From positions 590,209 to 654,208 of the forward strand of contig JACBWW010000021.1 of the NCBI GenBank assembly GCA_020086605.1: 64,000 nucleotides of DNA. Reading direction: 5' to 3'. Made by a program: the position numbers and the translations under genes. A model generated the notes under the pieces. That model was not told where the DNA came from, searched no databases, and saw only the letters and a program-made list of their open reading frames with translations. The DNA comes from Lanius collurio. Taxonomy: Eukaryota; Chordata; Aves; Passeriformes; Laniidae. Positions 10,329 through 22,400 of this stretch are shown in pieces; the stretch's first letter is position 1; each line of letters begins with the position of its first letter.

Positions 10329-13300
10329 CATACACATATTATGTAAGCAAGACAAAGTGAGGAGAGGTGAGGGACATTTTCACCTTATCTAACCACGTCT
10401 CCTCACACAATAGTTTAGTTTAGTTGCTGCATCTTTGCCAGATTTGCTGGAGTCAACACCCACCCCCCCAAAGCCAGGCTAACCCAATGTCAGCAGCTGA
10501 GTGCAGCTCACCAAGGCTTCATCTGCTGCCAGAGGATGAGCAATTCCAGGCCAGGTCTACCACATCCATTTCTCTCCCTCTGGCCAGGGCTTCAAAGGAA
10601 GATAAAACAAATAAGTGCTTTATCATGATGGGTACAAAATTGCAAAACCAGGATGGATCCAGAAACACAGACTTTCAACTTCACAGGCCTCCGGTTCAGT
10701 CCCCTGTGCCCCCCTGCCCACAAACCCTCCCTCACAGCCACGAGTTACTGAGCAAAAAAGCCTCCAGAGCAGCCCCCAAGGAACAGTTTGTACCCTGCCT
10801 TTCATCTCCAGCGCACAGGCCTTTCTACAGCACCATCAATACAGGATGGAGGAGGAATCGTTAGATGCAGCACTTCCATCAATATCTCTGAGAGGAACAG
10901 GTGACATGAAAAAAGGTGAACCTGAGACCTCTTCAGACTGGAGACAAAGAAATTACAAGGATCTTTTCGATGGGTTAGCATTTTGGTTTATATCTATACC
11001 TAATTTATATACTTAGAAATAGAACATCCATTTTTCCTTTGTAAATGGGAAGTGGAGGCTGAAAGCTGCAACCTTTGCCTAGAAGACTAAATGGCCTTTG
11101 GAACAGGCTGATAAGTGATAAAAACAACCTGCAAAAGCATGTATCCTTGCATCATTTAAGATGACCTTTGAGAAGGGAGATACAGGAAAGGGGGAAGAAA
11201 ATGAACAGAGAAAAGGAAAAAATGCTGGGGGAAACAAAATTTTAAAACCAAACATCCACTGCTGGCATTTGAAGCAGCTGCTACTAGAACAAGAAAATAA
11301 AAATAAAAATAAAATGAGATTCGACATTTTATTTCCCCCATCAAACAATATATCCCAGCTAATGGCAGTAGAATAAAAACTTACCCAATGCAGCCTGCGA
11401 GTGAGGCAAGAGAGGAAGAGGAGAGAACAAGGTAGAGGGAGGGGAGAAAGGTTATTATAAATGTGTCAAGCTTGTTTATGGCCCTTTATCAGCAAGTGCA
11501 GTGGAAAGAGAGAGGCACCGTTAGCGCATTTTAAAAGTGTTTGGCAGCTTTGTTTGGGAATGTAAATAATCTTTATAGTCAGGAGCATTTATGTTTCAGG
11601 GAACACGCAGGCACGTGCCACCTGTGCCGGCAGATTTCTGAAGGACCTTCTGACATCCCTGCTGGGCTCTGCCTCCTGAGTCTGCGACATGGGTGTTTCA
11701 TCTGAAGGACTGAAGCTGCATATGAAGGAAAGGGCTGCTCTGGGAATATAAAAGGATTGAGAGGATGATTTAAAATCATGGCAAACCCTTCCGTCAAGGT
11801 CAGATGCTGGGCTGGTTCACCTCGTCCCTGAGCCAGGGAAGTTAGATTGCACTTCTAGTGATGTTGCTACACATCTGGAGGACAGCAGCTCTGATGCTCC
11901 ATGCAGAAGACCACAGCTATGCCCAAAGTGCAGCCCCCGGGGAGCAGGGTGCAGCAGTGGGGGGTCAGTCCAGCAGAGGATCTGGTGACCCCTTCTCCTG
12001 CTTCTCCCAGTTTCTACTACAGTTAATGTAAGTGATAGGCAAATCACTGCCATTTATTTACATGGAAAATATATTATCAGGAATACCCATGCCCTGAAGG
12101 GAGCTGACATCCCATTTTTCATGGGCAGGACAGGGAGGCAGAGCCCCGAAGAGCAGCAGTGGCAGAGATAAACCAGGAGACTGCCATGAACACGGAGACA
12201 AAGGAGAACACTCTGGTGCCTCTCCCCACTGCTGCAAGGGAGATTCATGCTCCGCAGATTAATTCTGAAGCAGTGTTTAACACATCTTCCTTTGGGGATG
12301 AGGGATTTGCCCTGCGTTTCAATGAGACATTCAAAATCACACTCATCACTCTCGGAAATCGCACTCAGTTAAATTGCCACCTCTCAAGCAGCAAGGCACG
12401 GCTGCTCAGCCCGGGAGGAGAACGGGGCTGCGGGGCCGTGGCAGGGCTGGGCTGGCAGCAGTTGGAAGCAGCAGCTCAGGGCCTTGAAACACAAAGTTGT
12501 GCAGCTTGAGTCAAGGACTTGAAGTACAGGCAGCTTATGGGATGGCCATGGGGCTGGCAGGGAGCTGGGGGATAAAGGAGTACGTGTGTGGCTGCCAGTA
12601 CATGGAGCAGAGGAAAAGAAAAAGGTCTGGAAAGGGGAAATGGCCAGAGGGCAAGGTTTTCTGTCTTGTGTGGGAAATGCAGACTGGTCAAGCTAAGCCC
12701 TCTCTCTCTGGACTCATCTTGTATGCTTTCATCTTTTCTGTCTCTTTCCTGAACTTCCTGATAGACAAAAAGATGATAAAATTCAGAGGGAACACACAGC
12801 TTTGCTGTTCTTTCACATCCTGGACTCCCACAGCCAGCAGAGGAAAAGTGGAACAGACCAGAAGGATCAGCAGATGAGTGATACCCAAAGACCCAAGTCT
12901 ACCATGTGGCTTGGTGGCCTGCTCCAGTGTCCACCACACACAAAAATTGTGAGATGAACAGCCTTGGGAATGTCTCCGTCAGCACAGAAGGGCAGAGCAG
13001 ATGCAGTGACAGCACTGGCTGTGCTCTGCTCTTGCTGTAAATCCACTTTGAGCTACAGGGGTGGATCCAAGTCACAAGGCTGGGGTTCTCCACGCCAGTA
13101 CAACTGGCTGTGGGACAGTAATAAGAGCAATTCCTCTCCCACAAGTCTCCAGAACCACTAGCTGATGAGTGACAACTTCAGTTGCTGCTGACCTGAGGAC
13201 ATCTGCACAAAAATCAAAAAGCCTTTTTTACTCTCTTATTGATCTTGAGATTATTTACATCTACTTTATGAAAAGGTGTAACTGCATTAAATCGACGATT

Positions 13301-14590
13301 TGGAAGGTCTGAACCCACTATAAGAGAAGAAGGTGGATTTTTAAAACTCAGCCCACCAGCACATTCCAGGAGACCCTGGAATACTGTCAAACCTGTGTTC
13401 CCCTCCAGATAAGAAGCCAGCAAATTCACTTTTCCATGTGCAGCCAGGTACCTAGAAATAGTCATATAAAGGAATTTAAATGTAGATGTGTGATATTTAC
13501 TGCAAAGCATGACCTGTATGCAGAAAGGGGAAGGAATGCTTGAGCAGGAGGAGTAAATGACTATTGCAGGCAAAAAAACCACTGCAATTCATGCATCACA
13601 CAAATGGTTGTGTATATTAAAGCAATGAGGACAAAGGGTATTGATTTAGCACAAGTATCAAGAGTCCCAGGTGCTAAAACCTGAAGAAATACAAACTGTG
13701 CTGGGCAGAATAACAACAAAACGAAATGATAAAAGGATATGAGTGTTTGAAAAGACGCGTAGGACGGGCTATAAATTCTAATAATCCATATTTCTCGAAA
13801 GCAGCAGCTATTGACTCAAAAACAAAAGAGCAGGCATTGTAATGTAACAAATGTCAGACGGGATAGCAGCAGGAATTCAATTTGCTCTGGCCATATATCA
13901 ACTTGAAACTTAATGTAATGGCACATAGTTAAAGCTGCACCCTCACTTAATGGCTATTACCAGTCCTGGGTGGGTTTTCCAGCAAGCATAAAGCAGTGAG
14001 TAATTGGCCCCGCTCTGCCTGCATCACTGCTAATGAAAAAAACCCATGCTCGAGTCTGGCAGCAATGGGATAAGGGGAAGGCAGGGAACCCTGGCAGAAG
14101 CAGGCGGCACTAGAGCTGCCAAGAGCCTGCTCTGCCAGGATCCCTTGAAAGTGTTTCAGGAGACACCTCCCAGACTTAGCTGACCAGCATCTCTTTTGTA
14201 GAAGGGTCAGATCCTCAAGGCAGAAGCCTAACACCCTTATCAGCTTTCTAAGGGGATGGGAAGAAGAGGAGGAGAGACCCTGGCAGTGATCCCTCCCCTG
14301 GCCCTAAGCATGGAGTGTTTAGGTCTGCTCGGGCAGGGGCTCTGCCGTCGGCCAATTAGAGCCACTGTAATTACTTCTGTTCTGTGACCAACTGCAAGTG
14401 GTGGAGTTAAAGGACAGATCTCCTGTCCCACCATTGCTGTGGCTGCTGGAGTGAAGAAGAAGTGTCAGCATCTCTGAGAATATGCTCTGACCAGATGTTA
14501 GAGGCAAGAGACACTGAATGGAGGGCAGGGCAGTGGGGAAGAGGGAGGCGGGATGGATGTGGGACAGAAACCTTCATAGCAAGGAACTGT
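10329..14590. other. Unique non-coding sequence with small A-rich microsatellite
   Basis: No recognised gene. An A-rich AAAAAT-type microsatellite lies at about 11293-11315. The segment at about 11440-11580 (TTTATGGCCCTTTATCAGC, GTTAGCGCATTTTAAAAG, GTAAATAATC) has the dense homeodomain/forkhead-like word content of a possible conserved enhancer. The remainder is ordinary. Confidence 0.35.
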
Positions 14591-15095
14591 AGAATCACAG
14601 AATGGGTTGGGTTGGAAAGGAGCTTAAAGACCATCCAATTCCAACCCCCTGTCATGGTCAGGGACACTTTTCACTAGATCAGATTGCTCAGAGCTCCATC
14701 TATCCTAACCTTGAACATTTCATGGGACGGGGCAGCCACAGCTTCTCTGGGGAGCCTGTTCGGGTGCCTCACCACCCTCACAGGGAAGAATTTTTTCCTA
14801 ATATCTAATCTAAACCTACTGTCTTTTAGTTTTATTCCATTCCCCCTTGTCCTATCACATCGGGCTCTTGTAAAAAAGTCTCTCTTCGACTTTCTTGTAG
14901 CTCCTTCAGGTACTGGAAGGCCGCAATTAGGTCACTCCTGAGCCTTCTCTTCTTCAGGCAGAACTATCCCAATTCTCTCAGCTTTTTCACATAGGAGAGG
15001 TGCTCCATCCCTCTGATCATGTGGTGGCCTCCTCTGGAGCCACTCCAACAAGTCAATGTCCTTCCTGTCCTGGGAACCCCAATGTGAAGCATCCA
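14591..15095 (-). mobile_element. CR1 LINE 3' fragment (about 0.5 kb)
   Basis: The plus strand begins at GAATCACAGAATGGGTTGG and runs through a long antisense CR1 series: the 'ttccaaccccctgtcatgg' box, 'cttctctggggagcctgtt', the 'ctaatatctaatctaa' stretch, 'cccccttgtcctatcac', 'ggtactggaaggccgc' and 'aggagaggtgctccatccc'. The element is therefore on the minus strand. It covers the end of the reverse-transcriptase region and the 3' UTR, then fades out near 15,095. Frames are broken and the copy is dead. It is the longest CR1 piece in the window and is close to the same general CR1 type as 2484-2632. Confidence 0.95.
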
Positions 15096-17399
15096 AAGCA
15101 AGCAGGGAGGGCAAGGATGTAAAACTGTCCTATCACCACACTGCAGATAGGCAGGGCCATTCCCAATGGGCACATTAGACTTTTAACCAAGAGTAAAGCT
15201 TGCAAAATGTTAACGTTCTAGGGATATGCCACTCCAAATTTCAGGACACAGTTTTGGAATAATCAAAAATAAATCAGCCCGTGGGAGAAACTCTCTCAGG
15301 TTTGTCATTAAGACTCACATGTGGCAGAAAGGGACTCTGCAAGGTCAGCGCTGTGTGAACCTCCCTGCAGCACAAACACAACCAATTTTATTCTGTATCA
15401 TGAAATATGGAATTGTGGCCTTTGACTTTGCTCTTTCAATGCTTCTCAGGAGGCTATTTAAATACCTTCCACAGCCTTTTATTAAAGCAATAAAGATACT
15501 CAGAGCTTGTGACTCAGCTCTGCCTCCTCACTTACCACGAACCATACCTAGAGCTTGCCAAGATGCCCAATGGTGGCACGAATTACCCCAAGTAAAATCT
15601 GGCAAGCAGTGCTTTGGGTGGCACAGCTGGTTTTCATCATGCCCCAAATACCACAAGGCATTGGTTGGGTTTCAGCATAGAAGAGCTGCTGAGCTGTAGG
15701 AAGCCTGGCACAGGCTCCCTGGGAACATGAGGTGCCTGTTTTGCTGAGAATTTCCCAGTTTCTCTCCCTGGGTGAGGACACAGCCCAAACACCACACCCC
15801 AATGGAGAACAAGGTCAAGCAAGAGCCCAGCTCTCAGTTTACCCATGCTCTCAGGGTTCAGTGCACACAGGAGGTAAGGAGCAGATTTTGGTGTTGACCA
15901 GACAGCTGATGAGTGCAAACGGAGTACTGGAGGCTGAGTGTGCTCAAGAGAACCAGACCTTCTGAGTGAGAAGCTGGAAGGGATGTTGTACAAATCCACC
16001 TTCCAGATTAAACCTCATCTTTAAGCCCTGAGTTCCCGTAACAGTATCTATTTTAATGCCCACAGGCCTTGCTTTCCTCAGTAATCTCAGCCATCAGTCT
16101 CCTGTGACTGACAATGCCAGGAATGAATCTCTTTTGAAGCTGACAAAACTCACTCTGAACTGATTTTCTCTCAAGCTCTGTTTATCCAAGACCGAGACTG
16201 AAGAAAGCAGCTCTGAAGCAATCACAGCCTATATTTACCCCCCAGATCTGCACTGATGCAGCAACAGCCACCAAGCGTGGCCAAGGCCAGTCTTGGCAAG
16301 TGCAACACCTGCCAGAAGCAGTCCCATTCATTTTCTGGCCCCCAGGCCCCTTCCCCTCTGGAGGCCAAGCCTGTGCTGACACATCTTGGCTGATTCCCAA
16401 GAGACCTGGGGCAAGCTGCCTGGCAGAGAGGGGACTCCAGCCTGACTCACAACAAAACAGTTGGAAATATTCTGGGCGTCTGTTTACAGCCCCATAAAGA
16501 TTTTATGCAGTGCATTTAGCCTCATGTCTCTGCATTCATCGTGTTAAATGCTGAACGTTTTACTTTAATACCACAGTGGCTACAAGCAGGAATACTTAAC
16601 GTCAGTAAATAAGAAGTAATCACATTTTCCCAGTGAATGGATCAAAAATGGCCACTGGGAGAGTTAACCTTCTGAAGTCGAAAGCCAGAAGCTCTTGCTG
16701 GGGTTTCCAGCAAACCATAGACCCTGGGGGGCATCTCCAGGAAAAGAAAATAATTAGAAAAATAATGGCATAAATAATAAAGCTTATGCAGCTTTTAACT
16801 GAGGAACTGGTCTGTAGACTGGGCACGGCACACTCATGCCCAAAAGCCACTATTATTCATTCAAATGCAGGCAATGGAGGGAAAGAAGGACAGAAGCAGA
16901 TGGACTAAGACTCTCTGCATTTGTGAGTAAAATCTACCGGAAAAGCACATTAGAGCTCCTTGGAAACTGGAGCATTTCATGGAGAAACACACACACGCAG
17001 AAGAGGGGCTTCTCAAGTGAGCCCAGATTATCACAACACACTCTCAGGCATGGCTCCTGCACATCTCTGACTTGCCCTGTCTGGGCTTTGGGCACACTTC
17101 TGTCTACCTGGGAACTCCAGGCTCCTGCACCAGCTAATTACCCTGGATGCAATCACTCCTTCCTTGAGGTGGGCACATGGCCAACTCACAGCACCATGCT
17201 GCAGCCTTGGGCCTAGGTGTCCACCGTGAGGAAGGGCTCAGTGCCTCACGAGATAACAGCTTCAGTGTGGCAGTAGATTAGCAATATATTAATTATGTTC
17301 GAGCTATCTCAAATGAAATGATGCTTAACAAGTCATCCTGATGAAGAAGGTCAAAGTCTAACTGAATAGCTCATGGTTTTACCTTAACTCACCTTGCCG
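15096..17399. other. Unique non-coding sequence
   Basis: No recognised gene, RNA or repeat family. A 157-codon plus frame at 15226-15699 lacks any known domain. AT-rich and GC-mixed parts alternate. Confidence 0.4.
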
Positions 17400-17570
17400 T
17401 GCTGAAGCTGCCCAGAGAAGCTGTGGCTGCCCCACCCCTGGAAGTGTCCAAGGCCAGGCTGGACAGGGCTTGGAGCAACCTAGTGTAGAGGAAAGGGGTT
17501 TGGAGACCTTAAAGAGCATCCAATTCCAACCCCTATCCAAAGTCTCTCCTATCCAAACCATTCTGTGTAG
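17400..17570 (+). mobile_element. CR1 LINE 3' tail with internal microinversion
   Basis: This is the only CR1 in the window on the plus strand. It reads in sense from 'gcccagagaagctgtgg' through 'ggaagtgtccaaggccagg' and 'gcttggagcaacctagt', and ends with 'ccaaaccattctgtg'. Between these, 17499-17541 reads in the opposite sense: 'gaccttaaagagcatcc' and 'aattccaacccc' are antisense CR1 words. The flipped piece is bounded by TTTGGA and TCCAAA. A short stretch normally found before the flipped box (the 'ccctgcc..ggca' words) is missing. The copy is therefore rearranged as well as 5'-truncated. Confidence 0.85.
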
Positions 17571-18034
17571 GTTCACATGAGGTAACATTATATAATATTA
17601 TTTTCCAAACACACCTCTCCTCTACTCCCTGCCTTTGAGCTCTCTATTTCAAACTTCTCATGTAAAATTGGCCCTTCTTTGTTTCTCTCCAACATTTTGT
17701 CATTATTCTACCAACCAGAAGACCAATTTAATTCATTTTCATCCTAATTTAACCACACTCTCAATCTGTCACTCAACTGTCAGCTGTAATGTTAGGAAAC
17801 AACACTTCAACACCTTTCACACCATATCACTCCTAAATAAGCTCTCTTAAGTCTGACCTATTGGCTTCTGTTGGTACCTGGTTGCATCACTCTGGTCTAA
17901 ATCTAGTCCTTGGCCATAGAAAAGACCCCCATAAAGGGGTCTGATCTCCAGGTTACTCTTTCAAGGGCATAGGTGGTGCTGATACCAGCCTGATGCACAT
18001 TACAGCAGAACTTCTTGTCCAGCAGATGAGAAGG
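17571..18034. other. Unique AT-rich sequence
   Basis: Pyrimidine-rich, AT-rich spacer between the CR1 tail and the LTR. Nothing recognised. Confidence 0.5.
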
Positions 18035-18039
18035 GTGGG
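18035..18039. repeat. Target-site duplication, left copy
   Basis: GTGGG, directly before the TG of the LTR; identical to 19480-19484. Confidence 0.75.
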
Positions 18040-18079
18040 TGTAGTGGGTTGAATCTGAGTTGATAGACAGATTTTTAGA

Positions 18080-18112
18080 CCAATAGCGCTTCTCGAAAAT
18101 TTGCGTATTTAA
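18080..18112 (+). promoter_or_regulatory. Putative LTR promoter boxes (CCAAT, TATA-like)
   Basis: CCAAT at 18080 and TATTTAA at 18106 lie only 40-70 bp inside the LTR and just upstream of a CpG-rich block. If they were the promoter, transcription would start near 18,135 and the R region would exceed 1 kb, which is unusual. A second TATA-like word (CTTAAAAAT near 18757), next to ATGGCGGCGG, is an alternative. Confidence 0.3.
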
Positions 18113-18209
18113 GCCGCACAGAAAGGCGGGAGTTCCTCTTGTTCCACCCGCCTGAGGGAGGTGGGGTGGCCTCGGAGCCTCCGAGCCCCCGCCGGGCCGA
18201 GGCCTGGCC

Positions 18210-18233
18210 GGGCCGGGGCCTGGCCGGGCCGGG
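18210..18233 (+). promoter_or_regulatory. G-quadruplex-capable GC block inside the LTR
   Basis: Runs GGG, GGGG, GGG and GGG are separated by short C-rich loops, within a repeated 'ggcctggccgggccg' tract (about 18194-18237). Confidence 0.5.
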
Positions 18234-18300
18234 CCAAAGCCCCGGCCCCCTTCTCCTCTTCCTGATGCCGCAGCACGGACCCTGGGCCACTGGGGAAAGA

Positions 18301-18468
18301 GCCATGGACTGCTATGCTCAGCCGCGGACTGCCAGACAGCCGGACTTGGCCATGGACTGCTAAACTCAGCCATGCACTGCCAGACAGCCGAACCCAGCCA
18401 TGGACTGCTATGCTCAGCCGCGGACTGCCAGACAGCCGAACCCGGCCATGGACTGCTGCGCAGCTGGG
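18301..18468. repeat. 48-bp tandem repeat (3.5 copies) in the LTR
   Basis: Units start at 18301, 18349, 18397 and 18445 (the last partial), each beginning GCCATGGACTGCT. Within each unit the word GGACTGC (or CACTGC) recurs, so the unit itself looks like an older about 20+28 bp duplication. The period is a multiple of three, so both strands keep repetitive open frames across it (for example 181 and 231 codons on the minus strand). Those frames are probably a by-product, not genes. Confidence 0.9.
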
Positions 18469-19341
18469 ACCTTTCCAGAGCGGCTTCACCGGACCGGCGG
18501 GTTCTTTCACCTCCCCGCCCCCGCTCTCCACGTGGAGCCGGCGGGAGCCGGCAGGAGCCTCCCTTTTGCAGCCAGCACACTTCGAGCTGAACCACCATGC
18601 AGCCAGCAGCACAAAAAGAGCAAGGTTTTCTTCATAAAGCTTGCATAAGACCATTTTTGAACATAGGAATTTCAGAGTCAGAAAGAGTGAGCCATGTGAG
18701 ACGGAGCTGAAATGGCGGCGGAGAAAAGGGGCGGTGCCGCGCTCCTCGCGCGGAGCTTAAAAATCCTTCTTGCATGCGGTGGTAAGAATCTGTAATATCT
18801 CAAACTGTTTGTCTCTGTAATCAATTTGAAGTATATGGGGGGATGGAAGACTCATGTGCGGCCCTTGAAATTTGTGAAGAGAGAGTGCCTATGCCCAGAT
18901 ATACATAGAAGCAGTGAGAAGCTTTTTTAAAGATTTGTAGCAGAAAAAGCCTTTGTGTTCAGGCCAAAGTGACCCATCCTTAAAAAGTTGATTACCCCAT
19001 GTGATGGCCCATGTGTGGCAGTGTGAAAAAACTGATGTTTTTTTTTTCATAGAAGAGATATATTACACCACAGCAGATTGTTTCTTTCCGGGCGGATCTG
19101 TTGTTGGGGGGCAGTTATGAGAAACCATGTGAAGCAAGAAAAGGAAACCCTTTTTCCTTAAGCATAAGAAAGAGACCTTTTTTTAAGAACTGTAACACTG
19201 ACTAGAATCCTATGTTGTGTTATCTTTTGTGCTAGTTAAAAAAAAAAAAAAAGAGAGTAAAGTGCTGAGAAGAGAGCAGGGGAGAGGGGGTGTGTGTGTT
19301 TTAATTTCTTGTTAAATCTTTTAACTTTTAATTCTGTTAGT

Positions 19342-19347
19342 AATAAA
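19342..19347 (+). terminator. LTR polyadenylation signal
   Basis: AATAAA about 130 bp before the 3' end of the LTR, followed by a T-rich stretch. This is the expected R/U5 arrangement and sets the plus-strand orientation of the LTR. Confidence 0.6.
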
Positions 19348-19479
19348 CTTTTTTTCTTTCTTATTACTGCAACTGTTTAAGTGTGAACCTGTTTTTTGCC
19401 TCGCAGCCATCTAGTTTTCCTCAATATTTTCTTATTGATACTTTAAATGCTTGACGCTCAGTTGTGTCAAACCACAACA

Positions 19480-19484
19480 GTGGG
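19480..19484. repeat. Target-site duplication, right copy
   Basis: GTGGG, directly after the CA of the LTR. Confidence 0.75.
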
Positions 19485-22400
19485 ATAGGCAGAGACAATG
19501 CCTAGCAGAAGGTAGTACATGTCCCTGTCAAAAACATCCTTCCCAGGCTGTTAGATTCTCCAAACACAAAGACACTTATATAAAGCTTCTCCAAGGTTCA
19601 AGCTATCAGCTCCCCTGAATTGTTCCTGAGAACTTCACTGTGCAGCTCTGGAAGCAAAGACTGTCACAGTTGATTCACAGCTGTGTTCTACAGCTTTCCC
19701 AGTCACAGACAGGCTGGGAATTAGGCTGTGGAGATAGAAGATGGGAAGCTCATTTGCTTTCTCCATCTCAGTCTTTTTTTCTCTCTTGATAAGTTGCCTA
19801 CAGGAAAATGGCAACTTTGAAGTTGACAGCCAGACACCAGTGCTGTCCCACAACTGGTGGGCCACCTAAGAACATGACAAGATTTTCAATTTCCTTCTGC
19901 AATTGGAGAACTTCCAGAAGACCCTTGATGAGAACACCTCAAGTCTACACAATTATCCACGAGGTCTCTGCTGCTGCTTGCACAACATCCCCCAGAATAC
20001 CTTACGTGTCTCCCTTTGAAGTTGTGACCTGATTACCATGAGCAACGCACTGCAGATGTACCTCTGCAAGCCCAGAAGCACAGGGGAAATGAATATATTA
20101 GTATTTATCATATTAATGCAGATCAAGCTGGGTATTTGTTCTGACATTTCAATAATAGCTTTTCCTATTTTTTTTTTTTAGCAGCAGCTTGTATTTTCTT
20201 CTCCTTTAAATAATTCATTGTTACATTAAACTTATTTTAAATTGGGGTCTCTTTTTGATCAAACTAAAACCTTATTTGGATAGCCAAAGGGGAAAAAAGG
20301 TATAAATGAAAACTCCCTCTTTTCTCTCCTCCATTCTTTCTCTCCTTTTTTCTCTCTTGTTAAAATCTCTTAATCAAAGTGACAATCTGTCTTTCCCGGG
20401 AAGGAAGCTGGCGCCTTTGAACAGTGCTGCTCCGAGAGCTCTGTGCTTTGATGTGGGATTTAACTTCTGCCTTTAGCAATCTCCAGTGTCTGTGCATCAT
20501 GCACTGTGCCAGTGTGTGCCCATGGTGTGTTTCTGTGTGTCCTCGTGCCTGGACACAGCCCAACCCACCCATGTGGGCAACAACAATAAATAAAATGGGA
20601 AGCAGAAACAGCAAATGCCATGACCACACAGAAGAGTGATGTGACCCTCGTGGAATTACTACTGAGCATGGCTCAGAGGGTACCTTGCTCTTTGCTTTCC
20701 CCCACAGTGACATTGCCAAGCACTTCAGCTGTTAACATCAGTGCACACAGAACAGCCTGTGCCAGGGGGCTGACACCCTGCTCAAGGTCAGGTGTGTACT
20801 GGGAGCCCTCTTGCTGCAGGTCAGTCCCTGGACCATGGCTGCACCCTTCTGGGTGATGGGACACACTCTGGGATTGTGGTGCTATCATGCTGCTGCTGGC
20901 CTTTCCCCTCCTTCCCTCGGCTGGACTCCAGGCTGCCCCTGTTCCAATCACAGTCTCTCTTCTGCTTTGACAGTTGTTTCCCTCATCCTTCTCTAGGCCC
21001 TGCTGACCTCAGTAGTGGCTCTGGGGGACAGTGAGGTCTCCACCTTGTCTCTTCTTGAGGACGCAGCACAATCAGCAGATTTGACCTCAGGAAATACAGG
21101 CCCAGGCTTGGGCCAATGGACCACCTCAGAAGCCTGGGCCCACCTTGTTTCCATGGGTCACTACTGTCTTGGTGCCTTGGTCACACATTCTGTTGTGCGA
21201 TGAATGTCACAGAAAACAAAACCAGAGCAGAACTACTGACATCTTCCCATTTCACAGGAGGGAAACTCCCTCTCTATCACATTAGGAAGCACCACTTGCT
21301 GCTATGATTTTACAGCACTTATTCATCACATAATTCCCCAAGACCTCCACTCTACTCCTGGCAGATGCCTTCTGGGATTTCACCCAATCCTTCAGGGATC
21401 ACTTTTCCCATCAGTGTTGGTACCTTTGTCATCCTTAAGAGAAGTTCTTTGCCTGAGTGAATCAGAGCTCTTGGTTTTGTGTACATTTAAGATTTTACAG
21501 GTGCTTCTACCTGTCATCCCCAGTGGTTTTCTGTAGCAGCAGGCCAAGTGCACAAATGCTTTACAAAATACTGAGCAACACAAACCTCAGAACTACAAAT
21601 CTCCAAAGAAGCTTCAAGTCAGAGAAAACAAAACTTTGGCAACAACAGAACCCAGCGCTGCCTCAAGTTTCTTGTACCAAAAGACAATCTTTAAAGCAAA
21701 ACTGGTATCTGCTCATAATGCCATCTATCAAGAGTCTGAGGGATTTTTGGAAGTCCAATGTTTCAGGGTTTCCCCAGTTTTCTCCTCCTTTAAAAGCTTA
21801 TACACAAACACAGAACTTTCTTCTGCTTTAAGAACAAGCACACATAAAAACACATACCCAGGAACACATTAATTTTTCTTGGATATTTTCTTTCTTTTAT
21901 GTGTGTCCCATTCCTCACCTATTCTCAGTAACAGTGGAATTCTATCACACATTTCTATAAGCTATGGAGATAGCATGGCAGGAAATAAAACTGATTTTCT
22001 CCCTACTTGCCTGCTCTGGGAACATTTGCTGAGCTACTACAAATTCCTGCACCGCTGAGAAGAGCTCACACCTTGCCCATGGTGACCAAAGAGGGAGATG
22101 CCAGAAGAGATCTATCCAATTTCCAGTGTCTGCATTGCAAACAATGGATGATAATCAAGACAGAAAATAATGGTATTTACAGAGTAGGAGGACACAATTC
22201 CCCAGACTCCATCTAAGCAGATGCTGCCCCTTTTTGGTTTTTGACAGGGACTCTCCAGCCAATCTGATCTCTGCTGCAGGCATGCTTTTCTCATCTCCAT
22301 GGTACTCTTGGGTTTACCTCCCTCTATTTTGAGAATCTCAGTGTTCTCCTCAGCTTGGATCCTTTCAGTGCCCTCCCAAGGGCATTATCCCATTGAGCAT

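Larger units (their letters stand above)
18040..19479 (+). mobile_element. Solo LTR of an endogenous retrovirus (1,440 bp)
   Basis: The element starts TGTAGTGGGTTGA and ends TCAAACCACAACA. These are imperfect terminal inverted repeats with the TG...CA ends of retroviral LTRs. It is flanked by a perfect 5-bp duplication, GTGGG, at 18035-18039 and 19480-19484. No primer-binding site or internal gene follows the 3' end, so the internal region was probably lost by LTR-LTR recombination. Near the 5' end are a CCAAT box (18080-18084) and a TATA-like TATTTAA (18106-18112). Near the 3' end is an AATAAA (19342-19347). Inside lie a GC-rich G4-prone block, a 48-bp tandem repeat, a YY1-like ATGGCGGC word near 18713 and an A15 run (19238-19252). 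A 5-bp duplication suits ERVL or some class II elements, but I cannot assign a family. A non-LTR TIR element is a less likely alternative. Confidence 0.82.

Noticed and set aside
17903..18654. 231- and 181-codon minus-strand frames across the LTR
   Set aside because: They are kept open by the 48-bp tandem repeat and GC-rich block, and match no retroviral or host protein I recognise.
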